From the NCBI GenBank assembly GCA_027353465.1, contig DAIEHR010000090.1, forward strand, positions 1 to 34,804: a stretch of DNA of 34,804 bases, read 5' to 3'. Source of the DNA: Acetobacteraceae bacterium. Its GTDB lineage: Bacteria > Pseudomonadota > Alphaproteobacteria > Acetobacterales > Acetobacteraceae. The notes beneath the pieces were generated by a model that had not been told where the DNA came from, did not search any database, and saw only the letters and a list, made by a program, of their open reading frames with translations. Position numbers and translations under genes: made by a program. Positions 23,621-32,246 of this stretch are shown here, piece after piece; the first letter of the stretch is position 1, and the number at the start of each line of letters is the position of its first letter.

Positions 23621-24673
23621 ATGCGTATAGCCCAGATCGCACCGCTGACTGAGTCTGTTCCGCCCCGTACTTATGGGGGAACCGAGCGAGTAGTATCGTA
23701 CCTGACTGAAGAACTCATGGCTATGGGCCATGATGTGACTTTATTTGCCAGCGGCGATTCCGTAACGACAGCGAAATTGGAAGCGGCGTGGCCATGCGCG
23801 CTGCGCTTCGACACCACTTTGCGCGATGCCATGGCGCCACAGGTATTGCTGATGGAACAGGTCGCTCGGCGGGCGCATGAATTCGATGTACTGCACTGTC
23901 ATTTGGATTACTGGCCGTTCTCCTTGCTCAGCCGTCAGCCGACGCCGTATCTGACGACCTTGCATGGGCGTTTGGATTTGCCGGAACTGACCCGCGTGTA
24001 CGACTGTTTTGAAGATGCACCGCTGGTGTCGATTTCCGACGCGCAGCGCCGGCCACTGCCGCGGGCTAATTTCGTCGGCACGGTGCATCACGGGTTACCG
24101 CCCGATTTGCTGACTCCGCGGCCGGGCACGCGTGACTATCTGGCGTTTCTGGGTCGTATCTGCCCGGAGAAGTCGCCCGATCGCGCGATCCGGATTGCCC
24201 GCTCCGCCGGGATGAAGCTGAAGATCGCGGCAAAGATCGATCGGGTGGACCGCGAGTATTTCGAAACGAAAATCCGGCCGATGATCGACGGCGACCAGAT
24301 TGAACTGATTGGGGAAATCGGTGATGCGGAAAAGCCCGCGTTCCTCAGCGGCGCCAAGGCGCTGCTGCTGCCGATCGACTGGCCGGAGCCGTTCGGTTTG
24401 GTAATGATCGAGGCGATGGCCTGTGGCACGCCCACGATCGCGTTTCCCGCCGGTTCGGTGCCGGAGGTCATCGACCACGGGGTTACCGGCTTTATCGTTC
24501 CGGACGAGACGGCGGCGGTGACCGCGGTGTCGCGCCTGGACGCGCTTTCGCATACCGCGATCCGGGATCGCTTCGAAACCCGCTTCACCGCCCGCCGGAT
24601 GGCCGAGGACTACGTGGCGCTGTATCGGCGGATGGCGGTCAAGAGCCGGCCGGCGTTGCGTGTGGTGACCTAA
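23621..24673 (+). CDS. GT4 family glycosyltransferase
   Basis: A 350-residue retaining GT-B glycosyltransferase. The N-terminal domain begins MRIAQIAPLTE and has YGGTERVVSYL (18-28). The donor-binding domain has LGRICPEKSP (177-186, with Arg179 and Lys184) and the EX7E motif EPFGLVMIE (Glu256 and Glu264), followed by GTPTIAFPAGSVPEVI. AGGAG lies about 11 nt before ATG 23621. An in-frame ATG at 23582 is possible, and a longer frame overlaps the divergent otsA start. The acceptor is unknown; glucosyl or mannosyl transfer linked to compatible solutes or exopolysaccharide is speculative. Confidence 0.88.
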   Translation: MRIAQIAPLTESVPPRTYGGTERVVSYLTEELMAMGHDVTLFASGDSVTTAKLEAAWPCALRFDTTLRDAMAPQVLLMEQVARRAHEFDVLHCHLDYWPFSLLSRQPTPYLTTLHGRLDLPELTRVYDCFEDAPLVSISDAQRRPLPRANFVGTVHHGLPPDLLTPRPGTRDYLAFLGRICPEKSPDRAIRIARSAGMKLKIAAKIDRVDREYFETKIRPMIDGDQIELIGEIGDAEKPAFLSGAKALLLPIDWPEPFGLVMIEAMACGTPTIAFPAGSVPEVIDHGVTGFIVPDETAAVTAVSRLDALSHTAIRDRFETRFTARRMAEDYVALYRRMAVKSRPALRVVT

Positions 24674-24754
24674 CCGCCGCGCGCCCCGCCCGGACGCTGG
24701 CCAAACGGCCGCGCTTCAGGTTGACTTGCCCAAACGATAACGGGTGGGGCGTCC

Positions 24755-26347
24755 ATGGAATACGACTACATCATCGTCGGTGCTGGGTCGGCTGGCTGTG
24801 TGCTGGCCAACCGTTTGAGCGCGGATCGAAACAACCGCGTTCTGCTGCTGGAGGCCGGGGGCAAGGATACCGACCCGTGGATCCACATTCCGGCGGGGTT
24901 TTACCGGAACATCTACAACCCCAAAGTCGCCTGGTATTTTGAAACCGAACCCGTGCCGGAAATGAACAACCGGCGCATTTCCTGGCCGCGCGGTAAGGTG
25001 CTGGGCGGATCGTCATCGATTAACGGGCTGATTTACATCCGCGGGCAAAGCCAGGATTTTGACCTGTGGCGGCAATTGGGCAATGCGGGATGGTCATACG
25101 ATGATGTTCTGCCGTATTTCCGGAAGGCCGAGGATCAGGAACACGGTGCCAACCAGTTCCACGGTTCCGGTGGCCCGCTGGGCGTATCGGACCTGCGAAC
25201 GGACCATCCGCTGCATGATGCATTCGTCGCCGGCGCTCAACAGGCGGGTTACCCGTACAACCGTGACTTCAACGGCGCGATGCAGGAAGGCGTCGGCCCG
25301 TTGCAATTGACGGTCAAGGGGCGCCGGCGTGCCTCGGCCGCGGTGAGCTACCTGAATCCGGTTAAATCCCGCCCCAACCTGACGATCGAAGTCCGGGCAC
25401 TGACGCACCGGGTGTTGCTGGACGGCAAGCGGGCGGTGGGTATCGAGTACAGCCAGAACGGCGCACTGCATCAGGCCAAGGCGCACAAGGAGGTCATCCT
25501 GTGCGGTGGCGCCATCAACTCGCCGCAGATATTGCAGCTGTCTGGCATTGGGCCGGGTGGCCACCTGCAATCGTTGGGGATCGACATCAGGCACGAGCTG
25601 CCGGGCGTTGGCGAGAATCTGCAGGACCATATCGGCGGCCGTATCATCCATCGCTGCGTCGATGGCACGGTGACGATGAACGAGATCTACCACAACTGGT
25701 TGCGCCGCCTGTATGCGGGCGCCGAGTGGATTCTGGCCGGCAAGGGGCCGTTGATGACGGGTGCCGGGCCGATCGGGCTGTTCGTGAAGACGCGCCCTGA
25801 ACTCGACAGCCCTGACGTCCAGTATCAGTTCCTCGCCGGCAGCGCGGAGAAAACGGGGGAGCCGATGCACCGGTTCCCGGGCTGCACGATGGTCGCTATT
25901 CCCTGCCGGCCGGAAAGCCGGGGGTGGCTGCGTATCAAGTCGCCTGATCCCACCGAGGCTCCGGCGATGCAGCCGAACTACCTGTCCACTCAGCGGGACC
26001 GGGACACCATTGTCGCGGGGCTGCGGGTGACGCGGCGCATATTCGCGACGGAAGCGATGCGGAAGTATTGCCGGGAGGAGATCTACCCGGGGCCAAAGGC
26101 AGAAACCGACGAGGACCTGCTGAACCATGTGCGGGCCACGGCCGGCACCACGTTCCATCAGACCAGCACCTGCATGATGGGGCCGGGGCCCAAGGCAGTG
26201 GTGGACACCGATTTGAAAGTGAAGGGTATGCAGGGCTTGCGCGTCATCGACGCCTCCATCATGCCGACCGTGGTATCGGGCAATACAAATGCCACGGTCA
26301 TTATGATTGCGGAAAAGGGGGCGGATATGATCCTGCGCGCGGCATGA
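24755..26347 (+). CDS. GMC family FAD-dependent oxidoreductase
   Basis: A 530-residue choline-dehydrogenase-like alcohol oxidoreductase. The FAD dinucleotide motif is VGAGSAG (8-14) with LLLEAGG at 30-36. The GMC signatures are WPRGKVLGGSSSINGLIYIR and the GAINSPQILQLSGIG block. The active-site His468 is in HQTSTCMMG and Asn510 in SGNTNATVIM. There is no signal peptide. The alcohol substrate is not identifiable. The stop overlaps the next SDR start by four bases (ATGA, 26344-26347), so the two proteins are made together and probably act in sequence on the same alcohol or ketone. Confidence 0.92.
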   Translation: MEYDYIIVGAGSAGCVLANRLSADRNNRVLLLEAGGKDTDPWIHIPAGFYRNIYNPKVAWYFETEPVPEMNNRRISWPRGKVLGGSSSINGLIYIRGQSQDFDLWRQLGNAGWSYDDVLPYFRKAEDQEHGANQFHGSGGPLGVSDLRTDHPLHDAFVAGAQQAGYPYNRDFNGAMQEGVGPLQLTVKGRRRASAAVSYLNPVKSRPNLTIEVRALTHRVLLDGKRAVGIEYSQNGALHQAKAHKEVILCGGAINSPQILQLSGIGPGGHLQSLGIDIRHELPGVGENLQDHIGGRIIHRCVDGTVTMNEIYHNWLRRLYAGAEWILAGKGPLMTGAGPIGLFVKTRPELDSPDVQYQFLAGSAEKTGEPMHRFPGCTMVAIPCRPESRGWLRIKSPDPTEAPAMQPNYLSTQRDRDTIVAGLRVTRRIFATEAMRKYCREEIYPGPKAETDEDLLNHVRATAGTTFHQTSTCMMGPGPKAVVDTDLKVKGMQGLRVIDASIMPTVVSGNTNATVIMIAEKGADMILRAA

Positions 26348-27102
26348 GCTTGGAACAGGTCTTCGCGGGCAAGGTCGCGCTGGTGACTGGCGCCGGTAAG
26401 AACATCGGTCGAACCATTGCCCTGGATCTGGCGGCTCGTGGTGCGTCGCTGGTGGTCAACGGGCGCGCCGATCGCGGCGCTGTCGATGAGGTGGTGGCGG
26501 AGATCAACGCGGCGGGCGGCCAGGCGATCGGCTGTTTGGCCGACGTGTCGGACGAGGCACAAACCCTGGCGATGATCGCGGCTGCCGTCGCGGCGTTCGG
26601 CGGGATCGATATTGTCGTCAGCAATGCGGGGCTGCGCCGCCAGACGCCGTTCCTGGAGATGTCGCTGGCGGAGTGGCGGGAGATTCTGTCCGTCGCGCTG
26701 GACGGCGCATTCATTCTATGCCGGGCGGCGGTGCCGCATATGCTGGGGCGCGGCGGTGGGGCGATCGTGGCGCTGTCCGGCATCTCCACCCATATCGGAA
26801 CGCCGAACCGGTGCCATGTGTCGGCCTCCAAGGCCGGACTCGAAGGGTTGATGCGGGCTCTGGCAATCGAACTGGCGCCGCGGGGGATTACCTGCAACAC
26901 GGTCGCCCCGGGGGCGGTCGATACGGTGCGCGGGGCGGCGGCTGGCGCAATGCCACAAACCATGACGGACCGGGGTATTCCGCTGGGGCGCAAGGCAGCG
27001 ATGCAGGAGATTTCGGCCGCCGTTCGCTTCCTTGCCGGCCCGGAGGGGCGCTACATAACCGGGCAGACGCTGCATGTGAACGGCGGAGCGTTTTTGGGGT
27101 GA
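26344..27102 (+). CDS. SDR-family protein lacking the catalytic tyrosine
   Basis: A 252-residue SDR-fold protein. The cofactor motif TGAGKNIG is at 15-22, SNAG at 93-96, Ser145 in VALSGIS, and the lysine Lys163. The residue four before the lysine, normally Tyr, is Val159 (codon GTG at 26818-26820), giving HVSASKAG with His158 next to it. Otherwise the protein looks intact, with the usual C-terminal RYITGQTLHVNGG. The start ATG lies inside the GMC stop (ATGA overlap). Some SDR-like reductases in the databases carry H-V at this site (from memory), so it may be a distinct catalytic or binding subfamily rather than a dead enzyme. Confidence 0.85.
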   Translation: MSLEQVFAGKVALVTGAGKNIGRTIALDLAARGASLVVNGRADRGAVDEVVAEINAAGGQAIGCLADVSDEAQTLAMIAAAVAAFGGIDIVVSNAGLRRQTPFLEMSLAEWREILSVALDGAFILCRAAVPHMLGRGGGAIVALSGISTHIGTPNRCHVSASKAGLEGLMRALAIELAPRGITCNTVAPGAVDTVRGAAAGAMPQTMTDRGIPLGRKAAMQEISAAVRFLAGPEGRYITGQTLHVNGGAFLG

Positions 27103-27105
27103 AAC

Positions 27106-27139
27106 TGCATTCGCGCCCGTCCGGACAAGCGCGAATGCA
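27106..27139. terminator. Strong hairpin between convergent genes
   Basis: TGCATTCGCGC (27106-27116) and GCGCGAATGCA (27129-27139) form a perfect 11-bp stem with a 12-nt loop. It starts 3 nt after the SDR stop and ends 8 nt before the stop of the convergent 58-residue gene, so it is well placed as a bidirectional terminator, though no clear T-tract follows on either side. Confidence 0.65.
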
Positions 27140-27146
27140 AGGCGAT

Positions 27147-27323
27147 TCAGTAGTGGTAATAGCCGCCGTGGCCGCCGAACAGCAGGAACAGCACCACGAT
27201 AACGACAATCAGCGTCAGGCCTCCGCCATAGTGGGCGCCACCATAGTAGCCGGAACGGTATCCATAGTAGCCGCCTCCGCCGAATAGCAGGAACAGGATC
27301 ACCAGCAGCAGTATCAGACCCAT
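27147..27323 (-). CDS. 58-residue Gly/Tyr-rich protein with two hydrophobic segments
   Basis: A short open frame read directly from the minus strand. Residues 2-14 (GLILLLVILFLLF) and 36-49 (LTLIVVIVVLFLLF) are two membrane-spanning stretches. Each is followed by a Gly/Tyr block: GGGGYYGYRSGYYGG and GGHGGYYHY. The second half repeats the plan of the first. AAAGG lies 8 nt before the ATG at 27323. It recalls small hydrophobic families such as DUF3309, but I cannot assign it. The coding quality (two matching halves, ribosome binding site, terminator hairpin right after the stop) supports a real gene. Confidence 0.68.
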   Translation of the reverse strand: MGLILLLVILFLLFGGGGYYGYRSGYYGGAHYGGGLTLIVVIVVLFLLFGGHGGYYHY

Positions 27324-27435
27324 GGCATTAACCTTTTGTTAAGCGATTATTGCTACGCTGTGCTGAACCGTTCCGCTGGCCCGCGGTTTGGGGGCAATCT
27401 CGCGGCAGTGAACCCTTTTTGGTAAATACCCCGGC

Positions 27436-28446
27436 ATGACACTTCCCATATGGCACCCTGAAAGCCTCGCCGCCCGCATGCCGTTCCTGCGGCGGCGGTC
27501 GGCCGTCACGCGCCGGGTGCGGGGCTTTTTCGAGGCCCGGGGCTATACCGAGGTGGAAACGCCCTATCTGGTGCCTGCGCCGGGGGAGGAGGTGCATCTA
27601 CGCGCGTTCTCGACCGTGCGTGAACATCCGGATGATCCCGACCAGACGTTGTGGCTGAACACCAGTCCGGAATTCGCGATGAAACGCCTGTTGGTCGCGG
27701 GCGCCGGCCCAATCTTCCAGTTCGCTCGGGTTTGGCGCAATGGCGAGTTCAGCCCGCTGCACTCCCCCGAATTCACCATGCTGGAATGGTATCGGCCGGA
27801 CGCTGATATGGACTCACTGATCGACGAAACCACCCGGCTGGTGCGGTCGGTCATGGCGCCGCACGTGCGCTGCCGCGGCCTACAGAACGACCTGACCCAA
27901 GATTTTGAGCGACTGACAGTGGCCGAGGCCTTCGCACGATATGTTGGGGTCGATCTGCTGAGGATTGGCGAGGATGCACCGGGTCTTGCCGCGGCGGCCG
28001 GGGCGCGGCTGCGCGATGGCGAGACGTGGGAGGATCTGTTCTTCCGCTTGATGCTGGAGCGTGTCGAACCCAATTTGGGCCGATCCCGGCCGACCTTCCT
28101 GACGCACTGGCCCGCCGCGCAGGCCGCCTTAGCCCGCCGTGACCCGGCGGACCCCCGGGTAGCCGAGCGGTTTGAATTATTCGTCTGCGGAATCGAACTG
28201 GCCAACGCGTTCGTTGAACTGACCGATCCGGTCGAACAGCGGGCGCGGTTCATTGCCGACCGCGAACGTCGGCATGCGGCGTACGGGGAGGACTGGCCGC
28301 TGGACGAGGATTTTCTGGCCGCGCTGGAGCATGGGATGCCCCCGAGCGCCGGGATCGCGGTGGGATTTGACCGGTTGGCGATGATCGCGTCGGGCGCGGA
28401 TCGCATCGGGCAGGTGTTGTGGCTTCCGCCTAACGACCTCATATGA
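27436..28446 (+). CDS. epmA: EF-P lysine lysyltransferase (PoxA/GenX)
   Basis: A 336-residue class II lysyl-tRNA-synthetase-like ligase without an anticodon-binding domain. It attaches (R)-beta-lysine to elongation factor P. Motif 1 lies around FFEARGYTEVETPYLVPAPG (31-50). Motif 2 is FARVWRNGEFSPLHSPEFTM (96-115), and motif 3 is AGIAVGFDRLAMIA near the C-terminus. Length fits EpmA, not full LysS. EpmB and EF-P are not in the window. The ribosome binding site before the ATG is weak. The small lipoprotein gene follows by 27 bp and is probably co-transcribed. Confidence 0.93.
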   Translation: MTLPIWHPESLAARMPFLRRRSAVTRRVRGFFEARGYTEVETPYLVPAPGEEVHLRAFSTVREHPDDPDQTLWLNTSPEFAMKRLLVAGAGPIFQFARVWRNGEFSPLHSPEFTMLEWYRPDADMDSLIDETTRLVRSVMAPHVRCRGLQNDLTQDFERLTVAEAFARYVGVDLLRIGEDAPGLAAAAGARLRDGETWEDLFFRLMLERVEPNLGRSRPTFLTHWPAAQAALARRDPADPRVAERFELFVCGIELANAFVELTDPVEQRARFIADRERRHAAYGEDWPLDEDFLAALEHGMPPSAGIAVGFDRLAMIASGADRIGQVLWLPPNDLI

Positions 28447-28473
28447 GGCACATATCAGGAATGGGAGCGACGG

Positions 28474-28845
28474 ATGCGTCGGTGCGGAGTTTTGCTGCTG
28501 GCCGCCATGATTGGCGGTTGCACCGGGGGCCTCGCGACGCGTCAGGCTGAACTGTCCCAGTGGGTAGGCCGCTCGGAAACTGAGTTGGTAGCGGCCATGG
28601 GCGCCCCGAACCGGACCTATGACAGCGGCGGGATGAAATTCCTGACGTATGAGGATCGTCGAACCGAGATCAGCGGCGGAACACCCTATTTCGGCGAATT
28701 CGGGCCATACTGGTATGGCGATGGATTCGGCATGTATGGCGGCGGCTTTCCTCCCACGGCGTCCACATATGTGTGCGACACGACGTTCACCGTGGCCGGG
28801 AACGTCGTGCGTGCGTTCAGCTTGCGCGGGAATGCCTGCGGGTAA
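28474..28845 (+). CDS. SmpA/BamE-like small lipoprotein
   Basis: A 123-residue envelope lipoprotein with lipobox IGGC ending at Cys16. The mature domain opens with SQWVGRSETELVAAMGAPNR, the helix-turn pattern of SmpA/OmlA/BamE-like proteins. A Gly/Tyr/Phe-rich middle (PYFGEFGPYWYGDGFGMYGG) follows, then CDTTFTVAGNVVRAFSLRGNAC, a short beta segment with a cysteine pair. GGGAGCGACGG precedes the ATG. A structural role in the outer membrane is inferred; it is too divergent to be called BamE. Confidence 0.75.
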   Translation: MRRCGVLLLAAMIGGCTGGLATRQAELSQWVGRSETELVAAMGAPNRTYDSGGMKFLTYEDRRTEISGGTPYFGEFGPYWYGDGFGMYGGGFPPTASTYVCDTTFTVAGNVVRAFSLRGNACG

Positions 28846-28925
28846 CGCAATCGCCTGGTCGCGCGCCGGTATTATACCAACCGCCGTTTGCCGACGCGCC
28901 CGCGCTTTGACGGTTGGTGCGAGGA

Positions 28926-28947
28926 TGGCTGGGACTACGCCCAGCCA
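28926..28947. terminator. Hairpin between the lipoprotein and pyk
   Basis: TGGCTGGG (28926-28933) pairs with CCCAGCCA (28940-28947) around a 6-nt loop. It lies between the convergent lipoprotein stop (28845) and pyk stop (28962). There is no T-run, so bidirectional termination is likely only from its position. Confidence 0.45.
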
Positions 28948-28961
28948 AAGCCGGTTACCCT

Positions 28962-30395
28962 TTACTTAACCGTCGCCACGCGTAGCGCATTCGTGGTGCC
29001 CGAATGGCCGAACGGCACCCCGGCCGTCACCACGATCTCATCCCCATGCGATGCAAACCCCTCGGTCAAGGTTACGCGCGCGGCCCTGGCCACGGCTTCC
29101 GTCATCGAATGCACGTCTGGTGTCACGACGGCATGAACCCCCCAGATCACCGCCATGAGCCGCGCGGTCGCCTGATTGGGCGTCAGGCCTATGACCGGAG
29201 ATGGGGGCCGCTCCCGGGCGACACGCAACGCGGTACTGGCGGAGGCGGTGAAGGCGACGATCGCCTTCGCACCGATGGTATGGGCGACCTGTGACGCGGC
29301 CGAGGCGATGGCGTCCGCCGCGTTCTTCTCCGGCGGCAAGCGGGAGGCATTGATCATCGCCCGCCAATCGGCATCCTGCTCCACACGGGCAATGATACGG
29401 TCCATCATGTTGACTGCCTCATAGGGATACTGGCCAGCGGCGGTTTCCCCCGACAGCATCACCGCGTCAGCCCCATCGAACACGGCGGTTGCCACGTCGG
29501 ATGCCTCGGCCCGGGTTGGGGCCGGCGCGCTGATCATGCTTTCCAGCATCTGGGTGGCAACGACCACAGGTTTACCCAGCGCGCGGGACATGCGGACGAT
29601 GCGCTTTTGCGCCAGCGGCACCTCCTCGGGCGGCAGTTCCACGCCAAGGTCGCCGCGCGCGACCATCACGGCGTCGGTCAGCGCCAGGATTTCCTCCAGA
29701 TTGTCCAGCGCCTGAGGCTTTTCCAGCTTCACCATCACCCAGGCGCGGCCGGCGATCAGGCGTTTGGCCTCGATCACGTCCTCCGGCCGTTGGACGAAGG
29801 ACAAACCAATGTAGTTGGCGCCGTGGGTGACGGCGAACTCCAGATCCGCTCGATCCTTTTCGGTCAGGGCCGGGATCGGCAATACCACGTCAGGGACATT
29901 CACGCCCTTGCGGTCGGATAGCGGGCCGCCGACCACAACCTCGGTTTCCAGGGCATCGGGTCGCTTGTGGATAACTCGCAAGCGCAGTTTGCCGTCGTCC
30001 AGCAGCAGCGATGAGCCGATGGAGGCTGCCTCGATAATCTCGGGATGCGGCAGGTTCACACGCTGGACATCGCCGGGTGTGGCGTTGAGGTCGAGGCGGA
30101 ATTTTTGGCCGGTTTGCAGGTGAACGCGGCCACCGCCGAAGGTGCCTACGCGCAGCTTCGGCCCTTGAACATCGGCCAGGATGCCAATCGGGCGGTCAAA
30201 CTTCTCCTCCAACTCGCGGATCATCGCGAAGCGGACGGCGTGGTCTTCATGCGTACCGTGGGAGAAATTCAGGCGGAAAACGTCGGCGCCGGCCTGGAAC
30301 AGGCGAGTCATCACTTCTAGCGAGGAGCTGGCTGGACCGAGCGTGGCGATGATTTTCGTGCGGCGCCGACGGCGCATCTTGGGGCGGAGAGGCAT
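28962..30395 (-). CDS. pyk: Pyruvate kinase
   Basis: A 477-residue glycolytic enzyme converting phosphoenolpyruvate and ADP to pyruvate and ATP. It begins with a basic MRRRRRTKIIATLGPASSS segment. Visible motifs are RLNFSHG, the active-site lysine region VMVKLEKPQAL, the metal-binding VMVARGDLGVELPPE, and a C-terminal allosteric domain with FTASASTALRVARERP. It follows the glycerate kinase gene by 18 bp. The two would turn glycerate into pyruvate via 2-phosphoglycerate with enolase. The same pairing is known as ttuD-ttuE in tartrate utilisation of Agrobacterium. Confidence 0.95.
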   Translation of the reverse strand: MPLRPKMRRRRRTKIIATLGPASSSLEVMTRLFQAGADVFRLNFSHGTHEDHAVRFAMIRELEEKFDRPIGILADVQGPKLRVGTFGGGRVHLQTGQKFRLDLNATPGDVQRVNLPHPEIIEAASIGSSLLLDDGKLRLRVIHKRPDALETEVVVGGPLSDRKGVNVPDVVLPIPALTEKDRADLEFAVTHGANYIGLSFVQRPEDVIEAKRLIAGRAWVMVKLEKPQALDNLEEILALTDAVMVARGDLGVELPPEEVPLAQKRIVRMSRALGKPVVVATQMLESMISAPAPTRAEASDVATAVFDGADAVMLSGETAAGQYPYEAVNMMDRIIARVEQDADWRAMINASRLPPEKNAADAIASAASQVAHTIGAKAIVAFTASASTALRVARERPPSPVIGLTPNQATARLMAVIWGVHAVVTPDVHSMTEAVARAARVTLTEGFASHGDEIVVTAGVPFGHSGTTNALRVATVK

Positions 30396-30413
30396 GGACG
30401 ATCCCTTGGTTGT

Positions 30414-31703
30414 TCAGGCGATTAAGATGGCCCTGATATCGTTAACATTGGTGAGCGTCGGGCCGGTGACGATCAAGTCCTTTAACGCGCCGAAGAAGCC
30501 ATGGCTGTCGTGGCCCGCCAGCATGGCGCGCGCATCGATGCCGATTGCCCTGGCGCGGGACATTGTATCCGGCGTCAGCAGGGCGCCGGCGATTTCATCC
30601 ATACCGTCGATCCCGTCGGTGTCGCCGGCAGTGGCCCAAATTCCGGCCGCGCCGTCCAGGGCGATGGCGAGACCCAGCAGGAAGGTGGTGTTGCGTCCGC
30701 CCGCGCCGGAGGATTTTCCCGTCATGGTGACGGTGGTTTCGCCGCCGGACAGCAGGACGGCGGGGCGGGCGACGGGTTGGCCATGAGTCTGGATGGAGCG
30801 GGCGATGCCGGCCATGACGGTGCCCATTTGCGCGGCCTCGCCTTCCAGGGCATCGCCCAGGATCAATGGGGTCAGGCCGAGGGTCCGGGCTTTGGCCGCC
30901 ATCGCATCCAGCGCCATCATCGGGGTCGCGATCATACGGAACTCTACGTTCGTCAAGCTGCCGGGTTTCGGGGTTTCGTCATCGTCCCGGGATAGACGCT
31001 GGGCGACGGCGGGCGACGGCGTGATTCCATAGCGGGCAATCAGGGCACGGGCTTGAGCGAAGGTCGTGGCGTCGGGGACGGTGGGGCCTGATCCGATGAC
31101 GGCGGGATCGTCGCCCGGCACGTCACTGATCGCCAGGGTGACCACGCGGGCAGGGGCGGCGGCCGCGGCAAGCCTGCCACCCTTGATAGCGGACAGGTGC
31201 TTTCGCACCGCGTTCATCTCGGTGATGTTGGCCCCGCATGCCAGCAGCGCTCGGTTGATCGCCTGTTTGTCGGCCAAGGTCAGGCCGGGAACCGGGGCCG
31301 CGAGCAAGGCGGACGCGCCGCCGGACATCAGGGCGATGACGAGGTCGTCCTTGGTCAGGCCCCGCACACGCTCCAGCAGCCGTTTTGCCCCGCGCTCACT
31401 GTTGGCGTCGGGGACGGGGTGGGATGCCTCGATGACCTCGATTCGCCGGGTCGGGACGGCGTGGCCATAGCGGGTGACGACGGTGCCTTCCAGCGCGACG
31501 TCGGGCCACGCGTCCTCCAGGGCGGCGGCCATGACGGCGGCCGATTTGCCCCCCCCGACCACGATGCAACGGCCGTTGGTGGGCTTTGGCGGCAGGTGAC
31601 GTGCCAGCACGGTGCGGGGGTCAGCCGCCGCGACAGCGGTATCGAACAGATCCCGCAGCGCGGCGCGAGCAGACGTGTCGTTCCAGGGGGAAGCCTGGGG
31701 CAT
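30414..31703 (-). CDS. ttuD: Glycerate 2-kinase, MOFRL family
   Basis: A 429-residue type II glycerate kinase, often labelled TtuD or hydroxypyruvate reductase; phosphorylates D-glycerate to 2-phosphoglycerate. The N-terminal DUF4147 domain has VVGGGKSAAVMAAAL and ALMSGGASALLAAPVPGL. The C-terminal MOFRL domain has VLLSGGETTVTMTG, GGRNTTFLLGLA and ATAGDTDGIDG. ATG 31703 (after AGAGGAAA) is preferred, since the longer frame to 31760 overlaps the region of the divergent gene's promoter. It is transcribed ahead of pyk as one unit. Confidence 0.92.
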   Translation of the reverse strand: MPQASPWNDTSARAALRDLFDTAVAAADPRTVLARHLPPKPTNGRCIVVGGGKSAAVMAAALEDAWPDVALEGTVVTRYGHAVPTRRIEVIEASHPVPDANSERGAKRLLERVRGLTKDDLVIALMSGGASALLAAPVPGLTLADKQAINRALLACGANITEMNAVRKHLSAIKGGRLAAAAAPARVVTLAISDVPGDDPAVIGSGPTVPDATTFAQARALIARYGITPSPAVAQRLSRDDDETPKPGSLTNVEFRMIATPMMALDAMAAKARTLGLTPLILGDALEGEAAQMGTVMAGIARSIQTHGQPVARPAVLLSGGETTVTMTGKSSGAGGRNTTFLLGLAIALDGAAGIWATAGDTDGIDGMDEIAGALLTPDTMSRARAIGIDARAMLAGHDSHGFFGALKDLIVTGPTLTNVNDIRAILIA

Positions 31704-31793
31704 TCGACGGTTTCCTCTCTTTTTCCGGCGTGGGGAGTATGGCGAACCCGAGCGGGACACGCCATCTTTGGTGCAACGGAGAAGGAGATACCC

Positions 31794-32105
31794 ATGTCGG
31801 CACCCGAACTAGACCAGGCGACCCGCACTGAACTGGAGGCCGCTGCTTTCCGCAGGTTGGTCGCGCATCTGCGCGAACGCAGCGATGTGCAGAATATCGA
31901 TATGATGAATCTGGCCGGTTTCTGCCGGAATTGCTTAAGCCGCTGGTATCGCGAGGAAGCGGCGACTCAGGGCATCACCATCGCTGATCCTGACGCGCGG
32001 GAGATCGTGTACGGGATGCCGTACAAGGAATGGCAGGCAAAGTATCAGAAAGAGGCGTCCGCCGACCAGAAGGCCGCGTTCGCCAAGGCAAATCCCGGGC
32101 ACTGA
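31794..32105 (+). CDS. DUF1244 family protein
   Basis: A 103-residue soluble protein of a family widespread in Alphaproteobacteria. A structure is known from Sinorhizobium, but the function is not. The family motif MMNLAGFCRNCLSRWYREEA is at 37-56, with two cysteines in CRNC, and is followed by YGMPYKEWQAKYQ (73-85). GAAGGAGA lies close before the ATG, a strong ribosome binding site. It is divergent from the glycerate kinase gene across 90 bp. A longer in-frame extension is antisense to that kinase and was rejected. Confidence 0.92.
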   Translation: MSAPELDQATRTELEAAAFRRLVAHLRERSDVQNIDMMNLAGFCRNCLSRWYREEAATQGITIADPDAREIVYGMPYKEWQAKYQKEASADQKAAFAKANPGH

Positions 32106-32123
32106 AAATAGGCCTGATCTCTG

Positions 32124-32158
32124 TGGCCCGGTGATGATCCTTTTGATGATCCGGGCCA
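32124..32158. terminator. Hairpin after the DUF1244 gene
   Basis: TGGCCCGG (32124-32131) and CCGGGCCA (32151-32158) form an 8-bp stem. The 19-nt loop contains TTTT, and TGATGATCC occurs twice across the loop and right arm. It is placed 18 nt after the DUF1244 stop and before gapR. Confidence 0.5.
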
Positions 32159-32246
32159 TCCGGCCGCTATTCGAGCGTTTGCCATTGACCCCGAGGCCCC
32201 CCAAAGCTATCCCCGCCCGCCCTGTTCTGAGCGGAGAAAGAGATTT

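Noticed and set aside
28849-29136. Small plus-strand gene between the lipoprotein and pyk
   Set aside because: Most of the frame is antisense to pyk, and the part outside has no ribosome binding site. It holds a hairpin instead.
31197-31793. N-terminal extension of the DUF1244 gene
   Set aside because: It is antisense to the glycerate kinase. The strong ribosome binding site and the family N-terminus are at 31794.
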